Below, in pieces: positions 9,283 through 18,752 of a stretch of DNA of 63,254 bases (position 1 is its first letter; every line of letters starts with the position of its first letter). The position numbers and the translations under genes are program-made. This stretch comes from Pseudomonadota bacterium (GTDB taxonomy: Bacteria; Pseudomonadota; Alphaproteobacteria; Rickettsiales; RGZB01). Where the stretch lies: NCBI GenBank assembly GCA_010031735.1, contig RGZB01000005.1, forward strand, positions 1 to 63,254, written 5' to 3'. The notes below the pieces were generated by a model. That model worked only from the letters and a program-made list of their open reading frames with translations. It had not been told where the DNA came from and did not search any database.

Positions 9283-11672
9283 GTGAGTGAACGGCCTGGG
9301 TCTTGCCGGGCTTCACCGGTTGCCCGTAATATCTTTGCGATGATCGGCACACGTCCGGTGTGCATATAGAGATTCACCTTATCAGGACTTGTGCCTTTCT
9401 CTTCTGCGATGGCGACCTTATCCAGTGTTGCTGCATCCCGTCGTGCACTAAAGAAATTTTTTGCCTGTTCGTACGTATCCACATTCATCGAACTCACCGC
9501 ATGCGGGCTGAGATTATTGGCGACTGCAATCTGATGTAGCATGGCTTCGATATTGATGACCACGCCATCTTCTTTGAAAGGATGGCGGCTGAAGATGGGT
9601 GGCATGGTAGTAGTGTCGGGCCTACTTGAGAGATCACCCTTGATCTTCTTCAAGAACAGATCCGGTTCGGACGGGACACCAAGGTCGAGCTTGCCGTCTG
9701 CGACGTACGCCATGAAATCCGCTTCGGTCATATAACGGAAATGGCGGGGTGAGACGAAAGGATCTGCACCGACATCACTGGGTTTCTTCGGTTCTTCGGC
9801 GAGGAACTTCTTCACATCATTAATGCCGATTTCATACGAAGTATCACTAAAGCCGGTCGCATTGCCGGGCGTGCCGTCCTTGTCCAGGATGGAATACGGT
9901 CCAAGGCCAGGCCCGATATCGATACGGATGCTATCGGGTTCGACGTGGTATTCCTCGAACATCGCTTTGATGGTTTTATCGAGTACACCGCTGCGTAGCC
10001 CATGGTGCGATCCCACCACGAGGGCCATCACCGGTTGGCCGCCATATTTATATCCGCGCACCAGAATGGTGTGTGCATCGCCACTCAACGCTGCGATCGG
10101 GCACTCCGGATCATCGGTGATGATGGCGTCGCCAGCAAATTTATGGATGGGTTCTGCACCCGCGTAGGCGTGTTCTACACTACGTATTTTGACCGGCTTC
10201 GTATCGACGATGACGTCCTCCGGGATGGATGCCTCGCGGCCATTTCCGATCTTGACGATGCCCGCCCCATATTGCGATTGCAACACGAAGAGATTCTCCA
10301 ATTTCACATCCATGAAATCAGCAGCCCGGCGGAAATTCTCGTGCGTATTTTCCTTTTTATCGCCGCCGGTCGTAAGTACGTTCAGGCCATTATCGCCAGG
10401 CATCAACCGATGCGGGTGGATGATGCCATAAGCCCCGGTTTTACGTCCTGCGTCGTCCGTGGTATCCGTGCTGACGCCGCCGTGATAAGTAAAGAACTCT
10501 GCATCGGTCCCGTTCATGGGGTTCGGGCTGTAGCTATGGATCAGCGGATAGAGATTACTTTTATAGACGCTATCAGCGAACGACAGTTTTCGGCTCGGTG
10601 GCACATGCATCGAGTCATCATGGCGGGTTTGTGCGGTGAGCGTTGAGTCGTTCAACATATGGAATTCGAGTAACGGGCCCCTCAATGCGTTGAAGGCATT
10701 TCGTACGGCAAGATCCGCTGCCTCAGGAGAGGATATACCCTTCAGGCTACAATGCGTGGTAAGCGCGGCCACACAATCGGTCACATCTTCTCTCAGGAAT
10801 GCGAGGAAGGTATCGCCCGAGCGATGAACGCGAGTGCCATGGGTATGGAGCTCAACGGTTTTTTCTCCCGTTCGCTGCACGATGCCTGCGGTTGAGCCGC
10901 TGAAGCTGCCGGTTACGATTTGCGGAGTGTAATGGTGCGGGCCTCCGCTGATGGCAGGCTCACTCAGCAGCGGATCGAATTTCGAAGCCGTGAAGGTAAG
11001 CGATGCCACCACCTGCCTGTTGCTAAGATCAAGGTGGAACGCTGTGAGCGAAGGAAGGAATTTTTTGGCTTCACGGATATCCAACCGTGCCACTTCAGAA
11101 GTGCGTCCGGGCAGATATTCCTTGCAATGATCCGTCAGGTGACCAAGGGTTGCTTTGGCTACGACCATAGCCTCGATACATGCTTTGGGTGTGGTAGGTG
11201 TAACAGCGGTGTTTATTCGGCTGTTGAATGCATCCAGCTTCACCTTATCGATCGTGCCATCCGCCCGTAGTGCCGCGAAGGCAAGATAGGCTTGCTTGAT
11301 CTCGTAGTCTGCTATGTAGCGCATACGTTCGATGGTCTCATCGGCATGAGACAGGCGTTGAACAGGTAAACCCAATTGTACGAATGCGCCTTGCCGTGCA
11401 ACGGTGCCTAGCTGTGCTTCATTCACATTGAGTTTCAGCGGGTCCGAGGGAAGGGTGGCGGCGATATCCGGTGCATGCAGCAGGAGTGAGAGGTGGAATT
11501 CGCGGTCCGGCTCCGGGAGGGTTCTTGCTACCAATCCCAGACGTTCAAACCACCCACGACGCGATGCGAGACGTGGCTTATCCACCTGCGTGAGGTCGAT
11601 CGCGTGCAATAGGATTTTCTGCCCGGGTTCTTGGCGAAGTGGAATCTCTGCTAGCAGGCGATTTGTCGGCAT
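9276..11672 (-). CDS. 798-aa protein of unknown function with a divergent YfiH/LACC1-like C-terminal domain
   Basis: C-terminal half contains GLNV..GDKKENTHENFRRAADFM, FVLQSQYGAGIVKI, GDAIITDDPECPIAALSGDA, VVGSHHGLRSGVLDKTI, IDIGPGLGPYSI, NFFSARRD..TGR in the order expected for YfiH. Confidence 0.6.
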   Translation of the reverse strand: MPTNRLLAEIPLRQEPGQKILLHAIDLTQVDKPRLASRRGWFERLGLVARTLPEPDREFHLSLLLHAPDIAATLPSDPLKLNVNEAQLGTVARQGAFVQLGLPVQRLSHADETIERMRYIADYEIKQAYLAFAALRADGTIDKVKLDAFNSRINTAVTPTTPKACIEAMVVAKATLGHLTDHCKEYLPGRTSEVARLDIREAKKFLPSLTAFHLDLSNRQVVASLTFTASKFDPLLSEPAISGGPHHYTPQIVTGSFSGSTAGIVQRTGEKTVELHTHGTRVHRSGDTFLAFLREDVTDCVAALTTHCSLKGISSPEAADLAVRNAFNALRGPLLEFHMLNDSTLTAQTRHDDSMHVPPSRKLSFADSVYKSNLYPLIHSYSPNPMNGTDAEFFTYHGGVSTDTTDDAGRKTGAYGIIHPHRLMPGDNGLNVLTTGGDKKENTHENFRRAADFMDVKLENLFVLQSQYGAGIVKIGNGREASIPEDVIVDTKPVKIRSVEHAYAGAEPIHKFAGDAIITDDPECPIAALSGDAHTILVRGYKYGGQPVMALVVGSHHGLRSGVLDKTIKAMFEEYHVEPDSIRIDIGPGLGPYSILDKDGTPGNATGFSDTSYEIGINDVKKFLAEEPKKPSDVGADPFVSPRHFRYMTEADFMAYVADGKLDLGVPSEPDLFLKKIKGDLSSRPDTTTMPPIFSRHPFKEDGVVINIEAMLHQIAVANNLSPHAVSSMNVDTYEQAKNFFSARRDAATLDKVAIAEEKGTSPDKVNLYMHTGRVPIIAKILRATGEARQDPGRSLTY

Positions 11673-11778
11673 ATCCTTGCCTTACAGAAGGTTACATGCC
11701 CTTACTGTGGCATAAAATGGTTAAGATTCGATTAAGGGCAGGCGGCTTTTTAAAATCTAAGCGACTGAAAAATAGGCG

Positions 11779-14001
11779 TTATACCTTTTTGACATAATCT
11801 TCGACTACGGTCTTGATGCCCGCTTTGTCGAATTTGATGGTGAGATGTTGGCCATCCACTTTGGCGACGCTGCCGTATCCGAATTTGATGTGGAAGATGC
11901 GTGTGCCGACCGGATAGGGGTGGCTGCTTGCTGCCTGCACGATCGGTGCGGCGGCTTTCGTCATCGGCCCCTGATAGGTGTGGGCAGTTTTTTCACGGAA
12001 ACCATACGATGATTGGGGAGCGGTCGAACGTTGTGCGGTATTGCCGGTGCCCATGTTCATCTGGTCGATATGCGCGCTTGGAAGTTCATCAACGAAACGT
12101 GACGGCAGATTATTCTGCCATTGGTTATAGACGCGGCGGTTGGCGACAAAACTGATCGTGAGCCACTTGCGCGCGCGCGTGATGCCGACGTAGGCGAGAC
12201 GGCGCTCCTCTTCCAAGCCGGCACCACCCGATTCATCGAGCGCGCGCTGGTGGGGGAAGATGCCTTCTTCCCAACCCGGCAGGAATACCGCAGGGAATTC
12301 AAGGCCTTTTGCAGCGTGGAGCGTCATCACGTTCACCAGGCTCGCCTGATCCATCTCTTCGATGTCGGTGACTAAACTCACGTGCTCTAAGAAGCCCTCA
12401 AGCGTTTCGAATTCATCGAGCGCCGTCAGCAACTCTTTCAAGTTCTCCAGACGGCCTTCGGCTTCGGTGCTCTTATCGCTTTCCCACATGCGCTTATAAC
12501 CGGATTCGGTCATGACCTTTTCAGCGAGGTCGCGCGGCTTCAGGATCGCCGCTTCTTCGGCCCAGCGGTCGCGGTCTTTCACGAAGAGCTCGAGCACCGC
12601 CGTGGTTTTATTCTTGGAGGCGGTCTGTGCGACCATCTTCCGGACACCTTCGAAGAGCGAGATATGCATCCCGCGTGCAAAATTACGGATATCATCGAGC
12701 GTGCCTTTGCCGATGCCGCGCTTCGGTGTGTTGATGATGCGCTCGAACGCGAGATCGTCTTCCCCTTGCGCGATCAAACGCAAGTACGCGATCATGTCGC
12801 GGATCTCCATACGCTCATAGAAACGAAGACCCCCGACGACGCGGTACGGGATGCCGGCGGAGATGAAACACTCCTCGAATGCACGGGTTTGGAAACCGGC
12901 ACGCACCAGCACGGCGATATCAGACGGCTTCACTTTATGGATGCTTTGCAGCGCATCGATCTCCTGTGCGACATATTGCGCTTCGTGGCGATCGTCCCAG
13001 AGTGAGATGACCTTCACTTTGTTGGTGCTCTCATCATCTGTCCAGAGTGTTTTACCGAGTCGGCCTTTATTGTAGGCGATCAGGCCACTCGCCGCAGCCA
13101 GGATATCTTTCGTCGAGCGATAGTTGCGCTCCAGGCGAATGGTTTTCGCATCCGGGAAATCTTTATCGAACTTCAGGATGTTCGCGACTTCGGCACCGCG
13201 CCAGCTGTAGATCGACTGATCGTCATCCCCGACACAGCAGATATTGCGATGCCCTTGCGCGAGCAAACGCAGCCACAGATATTGCGCGACGTTCGTATCC
13301 TGATACTCATCGACCAGAATATATTTAAAGCGGCGCTGGTATTCGGAGAGGATATCCGGGTTGTTCAGGAATAGCGTCAGCATGTGCAGGAGCAGATCGC
13401 CGAAGTCCGTTGCGGAAAGGGATTTGAGGCGCGCTTGGTAGGCCGTGTAGAGTTGCAGCAATTTACCGCCCGCGAAATCGGAGACTTCATCGGCCGGTAC
13501 TTTCTCCGGCGTGTAGCCACGATCCTTGAAGCGCTGGATGAGGTAAGAGAGGGTTTTCACCGGCCAGCGTTTATCGTCGATATGGTATTCCGCCATCAGG
13601 TTTTTTAAGAGACGCATCTGGTCGTCATCATCCAGGATCGTGAAACTCGATTTCAAGCCTACGAGTTCTGCATGGCGGCGGAGAATCTTTACGCCGATCG
13701 AGTGGAACGTGCCGAGCCACAGGCCACCCGCATTCGGTCCCGCCATCCCTTCGATGCGGTGCTGCATCTCCCGTGCCGCTTTATTGGTGAACGTGACGGC
13801 CAGGATCTGGCTGGGGAAGGCGAGATTCTGCTGGAGGATATGCGCGATCCGGGAGGTGAGCACGCGTGTTTTGCCCGTACCTGCCCCCGCGAGCACCAGG
13901 ACAGGCCCTTCGGTCGTGACCACCGCCTCACGCTGGGACTCATTTAAGGTATCAAGCAGCGGATTCGTGGCAGGGGGCATCGTGGTTTCAGCAGAAAACA
14001 T
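11779..14001 (-). CDS. uvrD: UvrD/PcrA-family ATP-dependent DNA helicase
   Basis: LNESQREAV, AGAGTGKTRVLTSRIA, VDEYQDTN, GDDDQSIYSWRGA, TLHAAKGLEF motifs. Confidence 0.95.
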   Translation of the reverse strand: MFSAETTMPPATNPLLDTLNESQREAVVTTEGPVLVLAGAGTGKTRVLTSRIAHILQQNLAFPSQILAVTFTNKAAREMQHRIEGMAGPNAGGLWLGTFHSIGVKILRRHAELVGLKSSFTILDDDDQMRLLKNLMAEYHIDDKRWPVKTLSYLIQRFKDRGYTPEKVPADEVSDFAGGKLLQLYTAYQARLKSLSATDFGDLLLHMLTLFLNNPDILSEYQRRFKYILVDEYQDTNVAQYLWLRLLAQGHRNICCVGDDDQSIYSWRGAEVANILKFDKDFPDAKTIRLERNYRSTKDILAAASGLIAYNKGRLGKTLWTDDESTNKVKVISLWDDRHEAQYVAQEIDALQSIHKVKPSDIAVLVRAGFQTRAFEECFISAGIPYRVVGGLRFYERMEIRDMIAYLRLIAQGEDDLAFERIINTPKRGIGKGTLDDIRNFARGMHISLFEGVRKMVAQTASKNKTTAVLELFVKDRDRWAEEAAILKPRDLAEKVMTESGYKRMWESDKSTEAEGRLENLKELLTALDEFETLEGFLEHVSLVTDIEEMDQASLVNVMTLHAAKGLEFPAVFLPGWEEGIFPHQRALDESGGAGLEEERRLAYVGITRARKWLTISFVANRRVYNQWQNNLPSRFVDELPSAHIDQMNMGTGNTAQRSTAPQSSYGFREKTAHTYQGPMTKAAAPIVQAASSHPYPVGTRIFHIKFGYGSVAKVDGQHLTIKFDKAGIKTVVEDYVKKV

Positions 14002-14118
14002 AAAGGTATTTCAACGGGTTGCAAGAGGGGTGGTTTTTGCACGAAAATAATTGCGTCAGACCCCCTTTTTCTTTGCTGTTTATAGCACTATATTAGCTCC
14101 TAGTGAAAGGATAAAAAC

Positions 14119-14532
14119 ATGGCATCCGCGCTACAATCCTATACCGAAGTAACGAAAGCAATCCGCGTCTCCGTGGAGCCGGTTTTCCTTGAGCATCAAT
14201 CTTCGCCCGACGAGCAACAATATGCCTGGGCGTATAGCGTCACGCTCGAGAATACCGGTAAAGAAATCGTGCAACTCATCAGTCGTCACTGGAAGATCGC
14301 AGACGCGAACGGGGTGATGAAAGAAGTGCGCGGTCCGGGTGTCGTGGGTGAGCAACCGGTCTTGAAGCCCGGCCAGAAATACGAATACACCAGCGGCACG
14401 CTGCTCCACACCTCGAGCGGTGTGATGTTCGGTACGTATCAGATGGTGAACGAAGAAGGCCAGATGTTCGATATCGCGATCCCGGCATTCTCACTCGACA
14501 TGCCTGCCAAACGCGCCGGCTATCTCCACTAG
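14119..14532 (+). CDS. apaG: ApaG (DUF525) protein
   Basis: YAWAYSVTLENTGKEIVQLISRHWKIADANG...VRGPGVVGEQPVLKPGQKYEYTSG. Confidence 0.95.
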   Translation: MASALQSYTEVTKAIRVSVEPVFLEHQSSPDEQQYAWAYSVTLENTGKEIVQLISRHWKIADANGVMKEVRGPGVVGEQPVLKPGQKYEYTSGTLLHTSSGVMFGTYQMVNEEGQMFDIAIPAFSLDMPAKRAGYLH

Positions 14533-14535
14533 ACC

Positions 14536-16008
14536 CTACAACCCGTTGGCCATACGCACCTGTTCTGCCGGCGGCAACTCTCCGCCCTTTTCCGGCTGCG
14601 TGATCGCAAGCTCTTCCATGCGGCGATAGAGCGTCGAACGTCCGATGCCTAGCCGGCGTGCGACCTCCGAAATGTGCCAGTCATAATGCGTGAGCGCAGA
14701 GCGGATGACATCCGCCTCGATCTCTGCGAGTTTGCGGAAATCGCCGCCGTTATGCGAAAGTGCCACCATCGATTTTCCCGCTACCGAAAGCGGCGCAAGC
14801 GGGGTCATTTTCGGATCATCCGAGGTCTGCAGGAAACTAAAATGTTCGGCATCCAGCCATTCACCTTGCGAGAGTACGATCGCACGGAGCACGGCATTCT
14901 GCAATTGGCGCACATTGCCGGGCCATTCATAACTGCAGAGTGTTTCGAGCGCACGGGAGGTGAGGCCGTGAATCTTCCGATCTTCCTTCGCAGAGATCGT
15001 GGCGGTGAAATGTTCGAGCAACATCGCGATATCCTCCCTGCCACGCACGCGAAGCGATGGGATATGCACCGGGAACACATTCACGCGGTAGTAAAGATCC
15101 TCACGGAATTTGCCGGAGACCATCAAACGTTTGAGATCCCGGTTGGTGGCGAAGATGAAGCGTACATCGACCTTCACCGGCTTGCCACCACCGACGGGTT
15201 CCACTTCTTTTTCTTGCAGCGCCCTTAGCAACTTTACCTGCATCGCGGGGGTGAGCTCCGCGATCTCATCGAGGAACAGCGTGCCACCTTCGGCCTCACG
15301 GAATTTGCCGAGTGATTTTTGCACCGCCCCGGTAAAGGCCCCTTTTTCGTGACCGAAGAGCGTGCTCTCGAGAAGATTCTCCGGGATCGCCCCGCAATTG
15401 ACCGCGACGAACGGCTTCCCTGCACGGGCGGACGTGCCATGAATGATGCGCGCGAAAAGTTCCTTGCCGACACCGCTCTCACCCTTCAGGATCGTCGCGA
15501 TATCGGAAGCGGCCGCTTTCTGTGCGATGACGATCACGTCTTTCAAAGGGCGGCTGGTGCCGATGATATCTTTGAAGCCACCGAGACCCTGGATGTTGCG
15601 CTCGAGCTGCTTCAGCTGGAGCCGGAGGGTGGAGCCCTGCAGTGCGTTCAGCACCGAGGTTTCGATTCGCTCCGGCGGTTCATGTTTGAGAATGAAATCG
15701 GAGGCGCCGGATTGCAGCGCCTGCACGGCATAATCCATACTGCTATGGGCAGTGACGACGATGAAAGGCAGTTCCGGGTGGGCGGGTTTCAGTGCACGAA
15801 TCACATCGATACCGCTCATCTCTGGCATCTCGACATCGATCAACACTACATCTATCGGGTTCGAACTTTTGGGGCTGTTGATCAAGCGGATCGCCTCCCG
15901 TCCACTCGAGGCAGTAACCACCTGAAAACGCAGTCGCTGTCGAACAATCGACGCGATGGCCTGCAGTTGCATCGCATTGTCGTCTACCACCAGAACCGTA
16001 TACACCAT
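14536..16008 (-). CDS. NtrC-family sigma-54-dependent response regulator
   Basis: Receiver domain, AAA+ with GESGVGKE and FGHEKGAFTGA loop, Fis-type HTH C-terminus. Start probably MVYTVLVVDD at 16008. Confidence 0.9.
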   Translation of the reverse strand: MVYTVLVVDDNAMQLQAIASIVRQRLRFQVVTASSGREAIRLINSPKSSNPIDVVLIDVEMPEMSGIDVIRALKPAHPELPFIVVTAHSSMDYAVQALQSGASDFILKHEPPERIETSVLNALQGSTLRLQLKQLERNIQGLGGFKDIIGTSRPLKDVIVIAQKAAASDIATILKGESGVGKELFARIIHGTSARAGKPFVAVNCGAIPENLLESTLFGHEKGAFTGAVQKSLGKFREAEGGTLFLDEIAELTPAMQVKLLRALQEKEVEPVGGGKPVKVDVRFIFATNRDLKRLMVSGKFREDLYYRVNVFPVHIPSLRVRGREDIAMLLEHFTATISAKEDRKIHGLTSRALETLCSYEWPGNVRQLQNAVLRAIVLSQGEWLDAEHFSFLQTSDDPKMTPLAPLSVAGKSMVALSHNGGDFRKLAEIEADVIRSALTHYDWHISEVARRLGIGRSTLYRRMEELAITQPEKGGELPPAEQVRMANGL

Positions 16009-16131
16009 AGTACAACCCTTAGTTTTAAAACAATCTCTCATTAATACAACCTAAGGTTACAAAAAGGTTGTTAAAAGTCAACCGCTTTACAACATAACGT
16101 TAACGATGGGCGGGGCTTCTGGCTTGCACAT

Positions 16132-16147
16132 TGGCAGCTAAACTGCT
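16132..16147 (+). promoter_or_regulatory. putative sigma-54 -24/-12 element (TGGCAGCTAAACTGCT)
   Basis: Close to TGGCAC-N5-TTGCW with correct GG-N10-GC spacing; lies between a sigma-54 activator gene and rpe. Confidence 0.3.
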
Positions 16148-16190
16148 ACGAATACGGCATAAATACAGTACTTGCAGAGGTTTTTCCCAC

Positions 16191-16871
16191 GTGAACGCCG
16201 CCAATCAAAATAAAATCAAAATTGCACCCTCGATTTTGTCCGCTGACTTCGCTTGTTTGGGCGATGAGGTGGCGAATATCACCAAAGCCGGTGCCGATTA
16301 CATCCACGTGGATGTGATGGATGGGCACTTCGTGCCGAACCTCACCATTGGCCCGCTCGTCGTGAAAGCGGTCCGTCCGCACACACACCTGCCGCTCGAT
16401 GTGCACTTGATGATCGAACCCCCGGAGCCGTATATCGAGGCGTTCGCGAGTGCCGGTGCGGATATCATCACCGTGCACGCGGAAGCCGTGACGCATCTGG
16501 ACCGCGTGATCGCACAGATCAAATCGCTCAAGAAAAAAGCCGGCGTTTCCATCGTGCCGTCGACCCCGCCGGATGTGCTGGATTATGTACTACCGCTCGT
16601 CGATCTCGTGCTCGTGATGTCGGTGAACCCGGGATTCGGTGGCCAGCAGTTCATCCCGTATTCGCTCGAGAAACTGCGTGAGCTCCGCTACATGATCGAC
16701 GAGACCGGCCGGGATATCGATCTCGAAGTGGACGGTGGCATCAATCCGCAGACGGCAGGACTCGTCGTGGAAGCGGGCGCGAACGTGCTCGTGGCTGGTA
16801 GCGCGGTGTTTGGTGGCGATCCGAAGCGGTATGCCTCCAACATCCAGGCGCTCCGTAGCGCGAAGGCATAG
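16191..16871 (+). CDS. rpe: ribulose-phosphate 3-epimerase
   Basis: [45 protein letters not shown]; likely GTG start at 16191 rather than the track start 16131. Confidence 0.93.
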   Translation: MNAANQNKIKIAPSILSADFACLGDEVANITKAGADYIHVDVMDGHFVPNLTIGPLVVKAVRPHTHLPLDVHLMIEPPEPYIEAFASAGADIITVHAEAVTHLDRVIAQIKSLKKKAGVSIVPSTPPDVLDYVLPLVDLVLVMSVNPGFGGQQFIPYSLEKLRELRYMIDETGRDIDLEVDGGINPQTAGLVVEAGANVLVAGSAVFGGDPKRYASNIQALRSAKA

Positions 16872-16876
16872 AGACC

Positions 16877-17449
16877 ATGGGAAAAGTCATTACACTCGCC
16901 GTAAACGATCACATGCAAGCCGTGAAAGGCTTTTTCGATGAGCATGCGGAAGATATCGATAATCTCGCGGCACGCACCGCAGCGTGTTTAGAAGATGGCG
17001 GCAAGATCCTGCTCTGCGGCAATGGCGGCAGTGCGTGCGATGCACTGCATATCGCCGGTGAATTCGTCGGCCGTTTCGTCAAAGACCGACGCGCACTCCC
17101 CGCGATGGCACTCTCCGCCGATGCAGGGATTTTAACCGCGGTCGGTAACGATTACGGTTTCGAACAGGTCTTCTCCCGCCAGGTGGAAGCACACGGCAAC
17201 AAAGGCGATATCCTGATCGCGATCTCGACCTCGGGCCAGAGCCCGAACATCATCCGCGCACTCGAAGTCGCCAAAAAACGCGGGCTTTACACGGTGATGC
17301 TCACGGGGGAAAAAGGCAGCAAGGTGAAGAAATCAAACCTGCGCCTCGTCGTGCCGAGCACGGTCACCGCGCGCATCCAGGAAGTGCATATCTTCGCATT
17401 ACAACTGCTGTGCGGATTGGTCGAACAGAAAATGGGTATCGGCCAATGA
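16877..17449 (+). CDS. gmhA: SIS-domain phosphoheptose isomerase
   Basis: GGKILLCGNGGSACDALHIAGEFVGRF, ISTSGQSPNIIRAL. Confidence 0.88.
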   Translation: MGKVITLAVNDHMQAVKGFFDEHAEDIDNLAARTAACLEDGGKILLCGNGGSACDALHIAGEFVGRFVKDRRALPAMALSADAGILTAVGNDYGFEQVFSRQVEAHGNKGDILIAISTSGQSPNIIRALEVAKKRGLYTVMLTGEKGSKVKKSNLRLVVPSTVTARIQEVHIFALQLLCGLVEQKMGIGQ

Positions 17450-17601
17450 CCGAGACCGAAATCAAAAAACCGGTAGAGAAAAAGAAACCGGAAACTTTCC
17501 CAGAATCAGAGGCGAAACCAGAAGAATTCGGTGGCCCGAAAGGCCCTGAGCCCACACGCTTCGGCGACTGGGAACTGAAAGGCAAGTGCGTCGATTTTTA
17601 A
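17446..17601 (+). CDS. SDHAF4/DUF1674 family small protein
   Basis: ATGA overlap with gmhA; C-terminal EFGGPKGPEPTRFGDWELKGKCVDF is the DUF1674 signature. Confidence 0.85.
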   Translation: MTETEIKKPVEKKKPETFPESEAKPEEFGGPKGPEPTRFGDWELKGKCVDF

Positions 17602-17777
17602 GAATGCCTATTTCTCAGATTTTCGATGTACTTAATATGGCCAGCTTTTACAGTTTCTAAAGACTCAGTGTACATTTGTTGTATAGCTACAGAATCGTAA
17701 CGCGGCGCTTTATTGATTAGAGCTGCTGTAATAGTTGCAGTGGCAATTATAAAAGATTCTTCTCTGTTATCACTCAT
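17598..17777 (-). CDS. small hypothetical protein (59 aa), below the ORF-track cut-off
   Basis: GGAGAA SD upstream of ATG at 17777; reads MSDNREESFIIATATITAALINKAPRYDSVAIQQMYTESLETVKAGHIKYIENLRNRHS*; stop overlaps the convergent SDHAF4 stop. Confidence 0.6.
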   Translation of the reverse strand: MSDNREESFIIATATITAALINKAPRYDSVAIQQMYTESLETVKAGHIKYIENLRNRHS

Positions 17778-17851
17778 ACATTCTCCAAAAAGTTACAGCA
17801 TAATGCTAAAGAACATGTAGGTGAGTTTTTATGCTCGTCAAGGAGGGGAAT

Positions 17852-18661
17852 CTAGCTCTGGAACTGTTCCTTGAGGATGCGTTCTTCCAAGCTGTGGCCC
17901 GGATCGAAGAGGAGCGTCACGGATTGGGATTTATCTTTCATCACCTCGACACTCACCACATTTTTCGTCGCAACGAAATCCGCGACCGCAGTGACGGGAC
18001 GCTTTTTCGGGTCGATCACCTGGAAGCCGACGCGTGCACGGTCCGGCAGTATCGCACCGCCCCACCGGCGCGGGCGGAACGGGCTGATCGGCGTGAGCGA
18101 CACGATCTCGGTACGAAGCGGCATGATGGGGCCGCCAAGTGAAGCATTATAGGCCGATGAGCCTGCCGGCGTGGAAACGAGCACGCCGTCACCCACCAAC
18201 TCTTTCATCTGTACGATCCCATCGATGCTGATCTGGATGTGTGCTGCTTGTGCCGTCTGGCGCATCAATGATACTTCGTTGATGGCGCGGCGTTCGATGA
18301 CTTTATCTTCACGTGTCAGCACTTTCATGAGCAGCGGGTGGATCATCGTCGGGCGTGCCGCCGCGATACGTTCTAAGAGTTTCTTTTCCTGGTACGTATT
18401 CATGAGGAAGCCGACCGTGCCGCAGTTCATGCCGTAGATCGGGATACCGCTGTTGATGAATTCGTGGAGCGTGTGCAGCATGAAGCCGTCACCGCCCAGT
18501 GCGAGTACCACATCGACCTTTGCTTTTTCGGGTTTTTCTGCGTCGATGCGCGTAAAATCATAGAGCTTTGCTAAGCGTGAAAGCGCCTGACGCGCCGCTT
18601 TCGTTTCGCTTGCGATCACACCGATCGATAAGGTCGGGAGGGTGGACAAGGGAGGCTCCAA
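17852..18661 (-). CDS. nadK: NAD kinase
   Basis: LALGGDGFMLHTLHEF, YGMNCGTVGFLMN, NEVSLMR, GDGVLVSTPAGSSAYNASLGGPI. Confidence 0.95.
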   Translation of the reverse strand: MEPPLSTLPTLSIGVIASETKAARQALSRLAKLYDFTRIDAEKPEKAKVDVVLALGGDGFMLHTLHEFINSGIPIYGMNCGTVGFLMNTYQEKKLLERIAAARPTMIHPLLMKVLTREDKVIERRAINEVSLMRQTAQAAHIQISIDGIVQMKELVGDGVLVSTPAGSSAYNASLGGPIMPLRTEIVSLTPISPFRPRRWGGAILPDRARVGFQVIDPKKRPVTAVADFVATKNVVSVEVMKDKSQSVTLLFDPGHSLEERILKEQFQS

Positions 18662-18752
18662 AAAGTGATTTCCGGAGTCATATTAGCACGGATGGGGCGG
18701 AAATCTTAAGAAAATAAATTGCCGCAGCGCACAAACAGCCGCGGGTAGGGGA

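Noticed and set aside
15319-16044. 241-aa plus-strand ORF
   Set aside because: Antisense to the NtrC-like regulator
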